NCBI GenBank assembly: GCA_947396885.1
Contig: OX377202.1
Location: 23,622,001-23,686,000 of the forward strand
DNA from: Heligmosomoides polygyrus polygyrus
Lineage: Eukaryota; Nematoda; Chromadorea; Rhabditida; Heligmosomidae
DNA length: 64,000 nucleotides
Direction of reading: 5' to 3'
Part shown: one piece after another, positions 31,691-43,013 of the stretch
How the letters are laid out: each line of letters begins with the position of its first letter
Position numbering within the stretch: the stretch's first letter is position 1
Made by a program: the position numbers and the translations under genes
Notes under the pieces: model-generated
Databases searched by the model: none
What the model was told of the DNA's origin: nothing
The model's input: only the letters and a program-made list of their open reading frames with translations

Positions 31691-31829
31691 TGAAGGGTGC
31701 ATTTGTGTTTCTTTGTTGCCTGTTGTGGTTTCATTTCTGGTGTGTTCTGTTTTTTTGTGGCTTCTCTCTAACGTGCGTCTTAAACACACGTATTCAAATA
31801 AAAATAAAAATAAAATAAGACTAAATAAT

Positions 31830-33100
31830 GCCGGAAAACAAACAACGCACCAAAAAATAGAGGAAACGCATTTGGTCGACTGTTTCGACCAAGTTTGTTC
31901 AAAAATTCCATTTGAACAGCGCCCAGTTCGTCTTCGAGATATTGCAGTGTTTTAGGTAGTGCCCTAAAGTGGCGCCTTCTTTGTTGTTGTTTGTTGGCGC
32001 CGAAAGCGAGAAAACGCACCGTTTGGCCATAAAAGATGACACCGAATCGAGCAATAGAATATAGAGGTGGGGCCTTTCGTTTTTTCTTTCATTGCCGTCT
32101 CTAAAATGATATATTATATTGCTTAAACCATCAGAGGTTCATATTCGGTCAACGAATACTTCGTCAGCACGAGCGCTGCATCAAGTCTCGCAAAATGCGG
32201 TGAGATCTATCTCTTCTGGGCATGCTGTGCTTACGCTACCTTTTCTCGTAGATCTGGACGTGGATATACGACTCCTGACTGGTAAATAGTATACCGGAAG
32301 TGCACTCCGTTTCGACCATGTCGCACCGGAAGGTCTCATTCGTTGGGAGTTTCCTCCAATGATCTGATATATACCGGCGATCATGATCATTCCACAAGCA
32401 CCTAAAATTCACTGAATATTTGATGGTCTGAGAGGAGCTCTATTGTATTAGGTTGTAGGAAACATTCCTGCCGTTTTATACTCCAGCTTTTGTTTCTGTT
32501 TTTCACTGCAAATTTTCATAAGAGGTTTTGCTACCCTGTCGTAGAAAAAGCATGCCGTTTTAAATACATACAAGTTGTCACAAACTAAAATGACCAACTG
32601 ATTATGTCTAAAACTAAAATGAAATGACTATCAAAAACATAAGAATATGGACCACTTTCCATAACTACAAAATACAAAAGCGCCCGATTTTCGCGCGAGC
32701 TGAGTGGTTCGGAACCACGAAGTCAAAATTAAATCAATATTACGGTGTCATGTTCGAAGGCAAATTTCTAAAAGACCAGGAGTGAAGTACTAACATGAGA
32801 CGCTTTAAAATAGGGATACAATCCCTTAAAATAACAGAAAGCCTTGGTGAGAATTGACGGTCGCACAGAGGAGCAGGTGCAAGCAAAATCTAAGCGCTGT
32901 TATGTTCTTCATCTAGCTTAAGGTTTGAGTTAAAGAAGGGTACCCTGCTGAGACGTTTCCTTGCACAGAAAAAAGATGTTCACTTAGTCTAAGCACTGCA
33001 GTCTGATCCATTGACAAACGGCAACTCTGGATTCTTTTTCAGTCTTGATGAAGACATGAGAGCAAAACATGAAAATCTGCTTTAGATGCTCTCTGCTCTG
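31830..33100. other. No gene recognised
   Basis: Short open frames at 31623-31955 and 32181-32390 show no family signature. No splice-bounded exon is convincing. The sequence is probably old repeat. Confidence 0.35.
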
Positions 33101-33104
33101 ATAA

Positions 33105-34300
33105 TATCAGCATCGGACGCGTCTTTTGAACAGACACCGCAAAAACCGCGATTTTACGGTTTTTGTGCCTTTTTGATATAACTCGCCGAAATCAATCATT
33201 TGGAAAACCATGGACATATTTGAGCTCATGAGCTCGAGCATACCTCGAACTAATAAACATTTCCGGTTCTGACCCTATGGAACGGGGTTTTATCAGAACT
33301 CACATGGCGTTTTCCCTATCAGATAAGGAGATGATATAGCCTTGTAATCAGAATAACTCATCGACTTGTTGAGATCATAAAGGGCCATCTTCTTGCTTTA
33401 GCCTAAACCTAGTGAAAACTAGATGTGGCCCGTTGTAAGAGTAGAACCAACCCTATACAGCATGGGCCCCTGGAGCCGATGAAGACGATGACATGAAAGG
33501 AACTATTTGCACGGCAAGTTCCCTCCTGCATATGAAGAATGATTCCTAGTTTGATGCCTACTCTTCGTGAATTACGGCTAGCTAGAAGCTGCTGCTGAAA
33601 TAGCATTTTTCAGTTTGGAATTGATGCTAATAACAGGGCCGAGTACAGAGGACGTATTTTGTACACGCTGTTTAGGAGCGATTCAAAAGTTGGTACGCAG
33701 TTCGGACGTTGAAATTTCAACGACGGATGAAACCAGAAAATAGAAAATAGAACAGGAAAATACAATACAAGAGAATAGAAAAAATTTTAAAGCACGTCTT
33801 TCCTCGAGCAACTGGAGAGGTTTTTAAGAAACCGCTGGTATTCGTCTCTTCGCGATCTACACAAATGTGTATACAATTTCACCAGACCGCCGCATTTTCG
33901 CTGTGTGTGGCCAAAAAATGACTTTGCGATTGGAGCAGCTTATTTTTCCAGGACGCATTTTTTCGGAGTGTCTCCAGAATGGCATACGTTGCCTGTGTTC
34001 TGTAATGCGGAATGCTCCGAGAGTGCGCCGTGTGCAATGCACACAGAATCGAGCCTATCAATCGAACGGGCGAAAGCATGTCCGTCGCGCTTCTATCTTA
34101 GCTTACTGGAAAATGAAAGGACCTAAAGACTATTTCGAACCGTTTGTGGAGTTTTATCAAACACTTCCAGCCGCCTTAGTCAGGAATTGCTGTACTCTGT
34201 CTCGGCAAGATTTTCTAGTGCGCCGTGAACACAGCATATAGAATCGAACCTATCAATCGAATGGGGCGGTCGTTCGCAAATTGCACGCGCGGGCGTGTTC
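33105..34300 (-). repeat. Unclassified interspersed repeat R1, antisense copy
   Basis: It carries, in reverse order, blocks shared with 40110-40858 and 56940-57745: the hairpin CAAAAACCGCGATTTTACGG at 33145, the GCGAAGAGACGAA-type block near 33845, and two copies of the segment AGAATCGARCCTATCAATCG (about 34026 and 34239). It has no coding capacity. Confidence 0.55.
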
Positions 34301-34650
34301 GGAGCACGGTAACTCTGTCAGGAGCGAATCTTTCAACCTGCAACTTAAGGATTTTGTAGGTATTACAAGGTTCTTGAAGTGCACTAAAGCACAATGGGGT
34401 AACTCGTAAAGAGACCAAGTTACAGTGGTGCGAAAATGCAGGTGAGGCTTGTGCGACCTGTGGGAATTAGGTCGCAAAAGGCTCACCTGCATTTTCGCAC
34501 CACTGCAACTTTGTCTCTTTACGAGTTACGCCATCTTGTTGCAGTACACTTTAAGAACCTTGTGGAGCAGATGGAAAGATTCGCATCTGACAGAGTTACC
34601 GCGCTCCAAACCCGCCCGCACGTGCATTTTGGAAAGGTCAAGAAGCTCGA
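34270..34650. repeat. Long inverted repeat, arms ~170 bp
   Basis: Bases about 34290-34446 and 34478-34640 are reverse complements with moderate divergence. Shared blocks include CTCACCTGCATTTTCGCACC, TCTCTTTACGAGTTAC and CTTCAAGAACCTTGT. The loop is about 30 bp around 34462. The outer end shares CTGACAGAGTTACCG and the CGCCCGCGCGTGCAATTTGC block with repeat R1, so the foldback may be part of that family. Confidence 0.8.
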
Positions 34651-35235
34651 AAGTGGGTGCCTCTCGAATTGAGTTGAACAGTTGTCACATTTTGAGATTT
34701 CTTCTTCTCTTCTTTTGCGCAACAAAACTGAGAAGTTGACGCAATTGTCGATGTACTTCGTCGATTTCCTTGCAGGCGGACTTTCGTGTGATCGTTTCGC
34801 CTGGTGCCAAAAAGCTGTAATGGATCACTTCAGCCAGCGTTGGTCAACAGAAAGGCCCGATTCTTTGCAGGATAACGCCCGCCCATACGCTTCACAAATC
34901 ACTATTCAAAACTTGAACGAGCAAAGGGTTGAAGTCCTGCTTCACTCGCCATATTCTCCAGACCTCTCGCCAACCGGCTACCACCTTTTCAAACACTTTG
35001 AGAACTTTCTCGCTGGTAAAGCCTCCACCAATTAGGACCAGGCCAAAACAGCTTTCGTGGATTTTGTCGAATCTCGACCACCAAATTCTGTCGCTGATGG
35101 AATAAGTTGACCGGTGGTCCGTTGGCCAAAGTGTTCTGATTCGAACGGTGCTTATTTAGACTAAATGCGATAAGACTTGAGAAAGTCATGGTAGTTCACA
35201 TTAAAGCACTCAAAACGCTAAAAACTTTCCGTGCA
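34640..35235 (+). pseudogene. mariner transposase remnant (mariner-2), internally deleted
   Basis: Plus strand: SSLLLRNKTEKL-like sequence, then a deletion of the first catalytic region. It continues HFSQRWSTERPDSLQDNARP with the second Asp, HSPYSPDLSPTGYHLFKHFE with the third, and a C-terminal part with DFVESRPPNS and RWPKCSDSNGAYLD in a shifted frame. The right end AAAACTTTCCGTGCAACCTA looks like a terminal repeat, but I found no matching left end. Confidence 0.7.
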
Positions 35236-35872
35236 ACCTAATATAACTTATTATGAAATATAGGACAGATCGACATAGATCCTACATCAGAGAAAGGTTC
35301 TTGATGCAAGGACAGTCGGCGCTTTATTGCTGCATCATTCACATTACTCACTGTAGTCATATGGACTCCAAAAAGTTTGCTTCTTTTGCAAGCAATAAGC
35401 TGTTCAAATTAAAATTTTCACTGAATATAGTTCAAGGAAACGTAACTGGCACTGCAGCTATATCCCTTCGCTCGTTCGGTTGTTCTCACTGTTCCGTTTT
35501 CAAGCACGGTTATAGGCACGTAGGGTGTGCAGCCCTGAAATTTCAGCTTTTGAGAACGCGACTGTTCATCTGAGCTTTGAACAAGAACAGTGGAGCACAT
35601 ACAGCCTTGGGATTGTGGCCGGGATAGTGAAACCGTCGAAGCTGTTCATCGAGAGGATCATACATCATCAGTGGACACGTGTCGAAGATCGACACATTTC
35701 GGCTCACATTCAGGTCGACGTGAATGTAGACCTCGACTTTTTTAGAGCCTGCAACAATGCATACCTGAAGCCTCCGGTGCCTATAAACGTGTTGCTAACA
35801 TGGGCACTTTTTACCAATTCCACGGGTCGAGGCTGCCTTCTTCCACTTGTTTCAAGGAAACATCAAACATTA

Positions 35873-36060
35873 GGATAAAGGATAAAGGGCTGCGTAGCTC
35901 GATCCCGTTTGGGATGCGCCACGAATTTCACTTCTACGGAATGTCGTAGGTCAGACGATGAACAAGTCAGCGCTTTATCTTTCCCAGACAAATCAGGTAC
36001 AAATTCACCAACCCCGGAAAGATGAAAGATTTGGTTGGCATGGAATCTGGAACCATGAAC
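35873..36060 (-). repeat. SINE family S, antisense copy
   Basis: It starts with the GGATAAAGGATAAAGG tail repeat, then CGATCCCGTTTGGGATGCGC, ATGAACAAGTCAGCGCTTTA and ACCCCGGAAAGATGAAAG. It is truncated in the tRNA-like head. Confidence 0.75.
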
Positions 36061-36150
36061 CTTTATTGGTTGCCTTTATTTATTAACCTTTATTGTTAAC
36101 CTTTATGGTTGCCTTTATTTATTAACCTTTATTGGTTAACCTTTATTGTT
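36055..36150. repeat. AACCTTTATTGGTT-type minisatellite
   Basis: Irregular tandem copies of AACCTTTATTG and GTTGCCTTTATTTATT extend for about 90 bp, directly after the truncated SINE. Confidence 0.8.
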
Positions 36151-37760
36151 TATTGATTGCACGCGACGGCCGGTACACACGCCCATAAATAACAAGCTTT
36201 CGTCGTTATTTTTTCCACTGTTCTATTCGCACACATTAATTTATTAGGCTGGCCTAAACCTCTTGAGCCGTTCGGCATTTTCTATTTTTTATTCAGCGTA
36301 AAATGGAATTTACTCAGCTATGTAGTCACTACATTTAGTCGCTACAGTTCCAACCTAATGAACACATCAGCGGTTCCCTTTTCATAGAATAGTGCGATCG
36401 TGGAAGTGAAAGGAGTTGCTGTCCGCCCTTTCACCATTTTTAAATTTGGTAAATTTTTTCTTCTCTAGGAACGCCTTAAGGGAGGGAATAAGTGACGGTC
36501 AGAGAAGTAATATAGTGTGGGTGGATAACCGCCCCCGCACCTCTCAATTTGACAATGGTTACTTTTGCTATTTGGGAACGAGCGCTATCGAGGAGGCCAT
36601 TTCGCTCGCACAGAGTTCGCCAGTTTCCGAAGCTGGCTTTCGTGAATATTACCGGTAACGGTTCATTTCTGCGGAGACAGCTCGTAATATAGTATTCCTT
36701 GTGAATTCCACAAACCGCAGATCTTGTTGGATGAAGGCCCATTTTGACTTACGCTAGCGGGTCTTCTCCCCCGCAGAAACCTCACGGCGTGTTGGGATCC
36801 TAGAGAACCCAACTACTATCTCCAGTAATGAGGCGTTACAGAAACTCAAATCGGTGCTTCCGCAGAAGGGGAGACTACAAATGGAGACCTGATTGAATCA
36901 CATGCTATCGGACAAGACATGCGGAATAGGCGAGTCAGCATTCTCTCTGTAGATGAAGGACTGGTGACGACTGAGGGTTGTTGTATGGGTGTACCCGAAT
37001 CTCGACTGCGGGTGGTCACCTTTGACAGAGTCGGGAACGGCGGAGTCTTCCACTGTGTCTCAACAGAGTTTTATCTTCGAAGACCGTGTTCCCTCCTCAG
37101 GAGCGAGCGAACTACAGTGTCGGCGGAAGTGGTGTCCTCCCCCACTACGCGGTTGATGCCTCGAACGGTTGCCTCCCCTGCAGTGCGGCGGCGCCATCCA
37201 TAGAAGGCGATGGCTCTTTTGTGGAATTGACGGCGTGATTTAAGTTATAGAAGGCAGCGTGGCTGTATCTGTTTTAATTGTTTATTAATTTATCAGACAT
37301 GAACATAGTCATGCATTACATGCGTCATGCCACATAAACAAATTCCTGCTCACATAAACCTAAAACGAACAAAACAATGCTAAACACAGCACAAGCAAAA
37401 TAGTTTTTTACGAACCGGTGAGGACTTGAACTCACAGACGTGTTTATGATATTCTCATCCTCATCTAATAATATGTGCTAGAAAAATGGTATGTAGCAAC
37501 AATTATTAAATTGCGCAAAACTTGCTGTATGCCTAACACGAAAATTTTTTGAGAATGATCTACAATTACCACAGATCATAGTTACCGATTCGGAACAGAG
37601 GCTTTATAAACGACTAACCAGAAAGTATTAAGGGTAGAGATCATGCATCTTGCAAACTTTATACTTATTTTATTTTATTTAAAGACGAGAGTTACTGTCA
37701 CACGCGTAAGCATCCGATAAAAAAGAAGAGGGCAGAACGGTGTTATGGAACAACAATAAA
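36150..37760. other. No gene recognised
   Basis: A block near 36416-36490 (TTTCTTCTCTAGGAACGCCTT) has an inverted partner near 51330. The segment at 36840-37210 is GC-richer with an open frame but has no recognisable family. An antisense tRNA-like box B (GTGAGTTCAAGTCCTCACCG) lies at about 37420. Confidence 0.35.
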
Positions 37761-37779
37761 ACTCTACTACAGGAACTCA

Positions 37780-38365
37780 AACCATTAAACTATGTCATTA
37801 ATACATCTAACGTCATATGTGGTTACGAGATAGTAAGGTCTTAAAAACTTGATCAGAGTAACCCAGAAGGCGCTTATCGTTCTTCAGTAAGAGTTTGGCT
37901 CCTTAATGCTGCTGTATGTAAGGAAATTTGCCCTAACTCGGGACCTAGCCATGCGAACTCGCAGTCCAAACTTTCCTCTTACAGTTCTAGTCAGTGGAAC
38001 ACCGAAAAAGTATATTGGGATTTTCTGATTACTTCTGTGCCGAACGAGGTTGTTTGGTGGAGCAGTATTTATTGGAGAATATATTGGGATAATTGATTTT
38101 TACCAGAAAGGATTTTGAGCACCATCAGAAGATCTGTTCCTCTCCTCCTGCTAGAAAGAGAGGGTAGTCCGAGTAGTTTTCGATCTCTAAGCGCCAAAGG
38201 GAACTTAACATCATGTAACAACATGTATATTGAACATCTTTTGTGGAGGGGGTAACTGCGATCGTGTTTGTTGTCATAGTTCATTATTTTGTCACCGATA
38301 ATAAATAGTAGATGGATACCCAGGATGAAGCGTTCGTCTCTATCCCTTATACCCAACATACTCAA
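37780..38365 (-). pseudogene. CR1/jockey-type LINE C-terminal fragment, copy a
   Basis: Minus strand: RKLLGLPSLSSRRRGTDLLM with VLKILSGK. A segment of about 70 bp bounded by imperfect direct repeats (ATCCCAATATA) breaks the frame. It then continues FFGVPLTRTVRGKFGLRVRM and ARSRVRANFLTYSSIKE. This is the C-terminal domain after RT of CR1-like LINEs. The related copy at 57930-58205 lacks the insertion. Confidence 0.65.
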
Positions 38366-38899
38366 GGATTTAATTGTTTATGAATCCGTTCTCAGAAGTC
38401 TTCACAAAATCGACAAAGACTTTTGGCCGACCTAATGGAAGCGAATGTCAAAAAGGAAACTTTGAACGAACCTGATGATTGTGACCACAGGTAGTTGAAC
38501 AGGATTAGCAAGAACGCAACCATTAGCACCACTGTAAATGGCTTCCGCACATCCCATTTACTTGCCATTATCTAAATAAAAACTGGTCGTTGATGAGCAT
38601 CAGAACGTGTGGATATTGTGGCAGTAACAGCCTGTCCATTTCGGATGTACATTCAATGTCGACCTGAGGCCTGATGAGAATCTAATCAGAAGTAAATGAC
38701 ATTTCAAGCTAGCTGTGTAGGACTTGAAAAGTGTTGTATTCCCAACAAAATTGGGATTAAAAATAAAGCGGAAAAATATTCGTGTCCTTCCGCCATTGCG
38801 CATGCCCCGAAAAAAGGCTACACGAGGAAGGGTCGTATTCACTGTTAGAAACGTTTTTTTTTAACACAGATCGACATGGCTCATTTTAGAACGTACACC

Positions 38900-39963
38900 T
38901 ATTGGGTTGATAGAAAAGTCTTGCAACACTAGCACAACAATATTACAATACAATACAATATAGTACAATATACAAAAACAGTCCACGATATATTCCCCAT
39001 CCAAGTCTAAGATCCTGCTCCATCTTTCAGGCAGCCTTTCAGTTCCTTTCCGCCAGAATTCCGAGGGCTGTGAGGAGAAGAATACAGAAACCTCCATTTC
39101 TAGTTGACGTCAATCATCGAACTCTCCACCTCGAAGATTCTGCCTCAGGACTCTGACCAAGCTGTAGCCAGAAGGAGCGAGGTCTGGAGAGTACGACGGA
39201 TGGGGCAGAACTTCCCAGCCTAACTCCTGGATTTTCCACTCACTTTGCGATATGAGGACGCCCGTTGTCGTGTAGCAGGTAGAGATTCTCCCGTTCTGGA
39301 CGTTTTTGGCGCATGGCATCGGCCAAGCTCTGGAGGTTGGTAGCGCAGACAGATGCTGTGACTGTGGTCTCACTATCCAGCAACTCCCAGTAAAGCATAC
39401 CTTCCGAGTCCCACCAGCCACACAGAAGAACCTTCTTTTCGTGATGTCCACGTTTTGGTGGTCTTGGAGCCGGTTCTGTGTGTGGGAGACATTGGGACCC
39501 AAGGATCTCCAGCTGCCTCACGACGGTGCTTTGCGTACATCCAAATGTCGCCGCCAATTTGCGAGTGGTTGAATTGGCCTTTACCTTGAAGGCTTCGCGC
39601 AAGCTGTCTTCTTCTACAACAGCGGGGCGTCCGGAACGAGGTCGATCTTCGAGAAAGGATCTCCAGCCCTGAAGCACTAATACCAACGGGCCACTGTGGA
39701 ATAATGAAGGACTTTCTCCTTCTGCAGTCCTTGCGGAATGACCTTGCAGAAATTCGTAGTAGACGATAGGTTGTAGGATGCTATTGCTTATCGTTGACAT
39801 TGTTGCTGTATTCGTGCTCGATCAGGCCTTATATAGTATGCTTGATGAAGCTTCAAGAATGTACTGCGACATCACCACACAAGTTCAATACTGTAAGAGC
39901 TTTAACAAATTTAACAGGCAGTAGCGTAAAGTGTTGGAAGACTTTTCGATCAACCTAGTAGGT
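38900..39963 (-). mobile_element. mariner transposon, internal deletion derivative (mariner-3)
   Basis: The inverted ends are GGGTTGATAGAAAAGTCTTG followed by CAACACT at the left and, reverse-complemented from the right, AGGTTGATCGAAAAGTCTTC followed by CAACACT. The length of about 1.06 kb is roughly 220 bp short of a full mariner. The missing part corresponds to the region around the first catalytic Asp. Confidence 0.85.
38990..39800 (-). pseudogene. mariner transposase pseudogene, N- and C-terminal parts
   Basis: From the Met at 39800 the frame has the helix-turn-helix region (RSFLEDRPRSGRPAVVEEDS, AATFGCTQSTVVRQLEILG). It then jumps straight to KKVLLCGWWDSEGMLYWELL and NLYLLHDNGRPHIAK, the second catalytic Asp. 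A frameshift leads to GWEVLPHPSYSPDLAPSGYS with the third Asp, and another to EFWRKGTERLPERWSRILDL with DGEYIVD. The first catalytic Asp region is deleted, so it is inactive. The N-terminal DNA-binding part is still open. Confidence 0.85.
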
Positions 39964-40109
39964 TGATTCCATTCCTCACTCGCGCGCGATTTCTTTCTTA
40001 TTCATTGAATCGTTGTTTCTCGCTCTGTTATGGTTTATTTGATTTCTAGCTTCACTCTATATCAACCAAATGAGGGAGAAGGAAAACGTCACGCCATCTA
40101 GAAGAGATT

Positions 40110-40858
40110 AACTCGCTGCGTGAACACGCCCGTGCGTGCAATTTGCAATCGGTCGCCCCCTCGATTGAAAGGTTCGATTTTATATGCATTGATCATGGCG
40201 CACTCCAAAGGCTAGCTGGACAGCCTTAGAGCAATTCCTTAGTAGGATGGCTAGGAATTTATGATAGAGCTCCCCATACGCTCACTCTACCAGTTGTCGA
40301 GCCCACTCGATTTATAGGTTCGATCCTATATGCATTGTGTACGGCGCATTCCAAAGGCTCGTCGGACTGAGCAAAACCTAAGTAGGACGGCCAGAAATGT
40401 CTTATAAAAATTTTCAAATGCTGCAAGATAGTCTTGAAAGCTTTACATTTTCCATTAAGCGAAGATGGAAACCGAGTGGGCATGCTTCCGCCCATTCGCT
40501 TGATAAGTTGGATCCTATGTATATGCATTGTGCACGGCGCCCTCTCGGATCATTCCAGGCATAACAGAGCACTGACAACGCACGCCCTTCTTGAGATACT
40601 CCGAAAACATGCACGTCCTGGAAAATAAGGTGCTCTACTCGAAAAAGCCTGCTGCAGTCATTTTTAGGCCACCCACGGCGAGAACGCGATGATCTGGTAA
40701 AGACTTATATGTGTTGCTGTAGAACTCGAGGAGACGAATTCAACGGTCCTAACAGTTTCTCAAACAACTTAAAATTGAAGGAGTTATGAATATGCGACGG
40801 TTTGCGACGGATTTTTCCGTCACAAACCGTCTTTTTGACCGCGCGACGCAGGCGGTAT
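40110..40858 (+). repeat. Unclassified interspersed repeat R1, sense copy
   Basis: It contains two tandem copies, about 170-190 bp apart, of the segment with AGGTTCGATCCTATATGCAT and GGCGCACTCCAAAGGCT (about 40170 and 40320), plus a third near 40500. AACTCGAGGAGACGAATTCA and the hairpin GACGGA-TTTT-TCCGTC at about 40808 follow. The same order occurs at 56940-57745. Confidence 0.65.
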
Positions 40859-40990
40859 TGTACTATGCTTGAGGAAGCTTCGAGAATGTTCTGTGACGTC
40901 ACCACACAAGATCAGTACTGCCAGAGCCTTAAGAAATTTAACAGGCAGTAGCGTAAAGTGTTGCAAGACTTTTTGATCAACCTAATAGTT
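40859..40990 (-). repeat. mariner-3 terminal fragment
   Basis: About 130 bp (CTATGCTTGAGGAAGCTTCG through AAGTGTTGCAAGACTTTTTG and ATCAACCTA) match the right end of the mariner at 39835-39963 in the same orientation. It abuts repeat R1. It may be a solo end left by excision or deletion. Confidence 0.75.
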
Positions 40991-41202
40991 CCACGTCAAA
41001 TAGGAAACTCTTCAACCAATCTCGACGCTTTTAAAATCAGAGTGAACAACTTTTAAATCAAAATAAACGCCTGCCAAAGTGTACATGTTATGTTCATCCA
41101 TGGTGCAATCCTAGTTGGTGGTGGCCGGTCTTAAAAGATTTCCCGACGTAACGAATTACAATAAACGGGCAGCAACATGTAGAAGTAAGTAAACTGCGCC
41201 AA

Positions 41203-41378
41203 CCAGGGGCCAGACTTACAGAGACTTGACAGAGAAATTACAGCGGAAACTCCTGAGAAAACGCGAATTAACGCGACTTGTCAACAAGCGACATGGTGAA
41301 ATGTTGGCGTTATCAGGATTTCCCGCTGTAATTTCTCTGTCAAATCCCTGTAAGTTGTTGTTGAATCCGGCCCCTGGT
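41203..41378. mobile_element. MITE family A, copy 2
   Basis: The ends CCAGGGGCC and GGCCCCTGG are inverted. The arms continue with ACTTACAG, TTGACAGAGAAATTACAGCG and AAACTCCTGA, mirrored on the right. Related to 8281-8446 by the TTACAG..TTGACAGA..AAATACAGC arm order. Non-coding. Confidence 0.75.
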
Positions 41379-41379
41379 T

Positions 41380-43000
41380 GCCTAGATAGACATAATTTCC
41401 GAGTTCCTAGTCGGGAGAAGGCAACCTAAAGAGGACCATTCTCGGTGCAATTCTAGTAAAGGAGGACCCCTTACTAGATATGCATCGAGAGTGGATCATA
41501 TCGAGCATCTACAACAGATAACATCAGTAAAATGAATTGAAAACGAGCCAAGACATCATTAGTCAACGCTACGGATACAGGCAAGACACTGTGCTTACGT
41601 TCTAATCATTCGCAAACCTCTCATCGTAGCTCACAAATGTCATATATTGTGAGGTATTCTGCGTTAATTATTTTTACTTGGCTAGTACAGTTGTCTCCTG
41701 AAGGTTGAGTTCAACGTATTTCATTACTAAACAGATCCAGTTCTAATGAAATCGTTTAAGAGTGACCATCACCAACTAGGACTGCACTCATAACATCATC
41801 ACTACACCTGCACCTGCAACCAACCCACAGACCCTGGAAGAACGGAAAGCTTGGTTGGCCTGGGCATAAACTCGAACCTGCATTTGCATGAAGCAGACGC
41901 ATTTGGTCGAGAAAATCGGGACCTGTTAATTTTGGGTACTGTGAAATGAGCATTAAACACTCTTTTACTGAAGGAAAAGCAGGTCTATGTGCCTTCACAA
42001 CATCGTACTCACACCTTTTTTCACTCTGTCAGGCGAAGAACAATTTATCTATGATAACAAGGCCTAAGAAACTTGGATTGAAATTCTTGAATCGAGGAGT
42101 TTTTAGCCTTTTAGGGCATGTTTCATTTAGTCTAGGACAGGTTTATTTCGACAACAGAGACCTCATTAATGAAATGGTGCGGATTTGAGTCCCACCCGCC
42201 GCTAGGGTTTTGAAAACAACAATAGCAGTGTCCAGTTTCACTTAAAATTGTATAAATGACGCCGAACGAACCGCTAAGGCAATTTTGTCGCTCTTCATTC
42301 ATCATAGAATGTTGTCTAGTTTCCTTGTAATGTTCGTAGTCGATTTTATTTACTGGCCACTAGCTGGGCATTCTGCTAGCCATATGAGGCTCCACCCACC
42401 ACTAGGATAATCCAGCCATTACTGAGATGCTGAAGCGCAGCGTTGAGAGTAACATACCCGTATCACCATCCGTGAGAAGCTCATGTCGAAAGAAATGGAG
42501 TTCGGACTAGATATCCGGGAAGCGGACACGTGGCCTGACATGCTAAGCCATACGGACAGCCCAGTCTCAATGTCCATGTCATCGGATAACTGAGAACCAG
42601 TGGAATCATTCATGGGAAACGTCTACTTCCTCCACTATATACACCATTTTCCCGTTCAGACACTTTGCAAACCAAATTGGACGCCTTTCAAATTCAACTT
42701 TTCAAATCAAAGTGGGCACTTTCAAATGAAATTGGACGCTTTCAAATCACACTGGACACTCTTCTTCTTAACGGCTAGCTTTAATACTTTTGAAAGCAAA
42801 GTGAATCTCCCAAATGAAAATAACCTTCAGGCGGGATAAACTGCAGACCCTCAAGGAAAATTTTGTATAATTTTAAAGAATTTTTTTATTTGATCTGCCC
42901 CAATGACTGTAATAATTTTATAAAACATTTATTTAAAAAACAATAATAAATTAAAATTTGTCTCAAAGCGCAGCAAAGGAGCAATCTTATTCTTCTCTTC
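41380..43000. other. No gene recognised; SINE fragments and a short-period repeat
   Basis: An antisense SINE S fragment lies at about 41815-41900 (AAAGCTTGGTTGGCCTGGGC). A SINE T fragment lies at about 42165-42235 (GGTGCGGATTTGAGTCCCAC, GCCGCTAGGGTTTTGA). Bases 42660-42800 hold degenerate repeats of GGACGCTTTCAAATSA type. I see no coding exon. Confidence 0.45.
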
Positions 43001-43013
43001 TTCTCCTGAGCGT

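Larger units (their letters stand above)
28540..31825 (+). mobile_element. CR1-like LINE, interrupted by two nested insertions
   Basis: Pieces are 28540-28936 (end of endonuclease and linker), 29757-29848 (linker) and 30136-31825 (reverse transcriptase, C-terminal domain, 3' end). The gaps are an 800-bp MULE-like element and a 287-bp SINE. Removing each together with one copy of its direct repeat restores the reading frame exactly: GRV joins EVADNDKAELLADKF, and NYNPN joins VFEPMYTF. The 3' end is an AAATAAAAATAAAAATAAAAT-type A-rich repeat. The copy is 5' truncated or its start is not recognisable. Confidence 0.85.
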
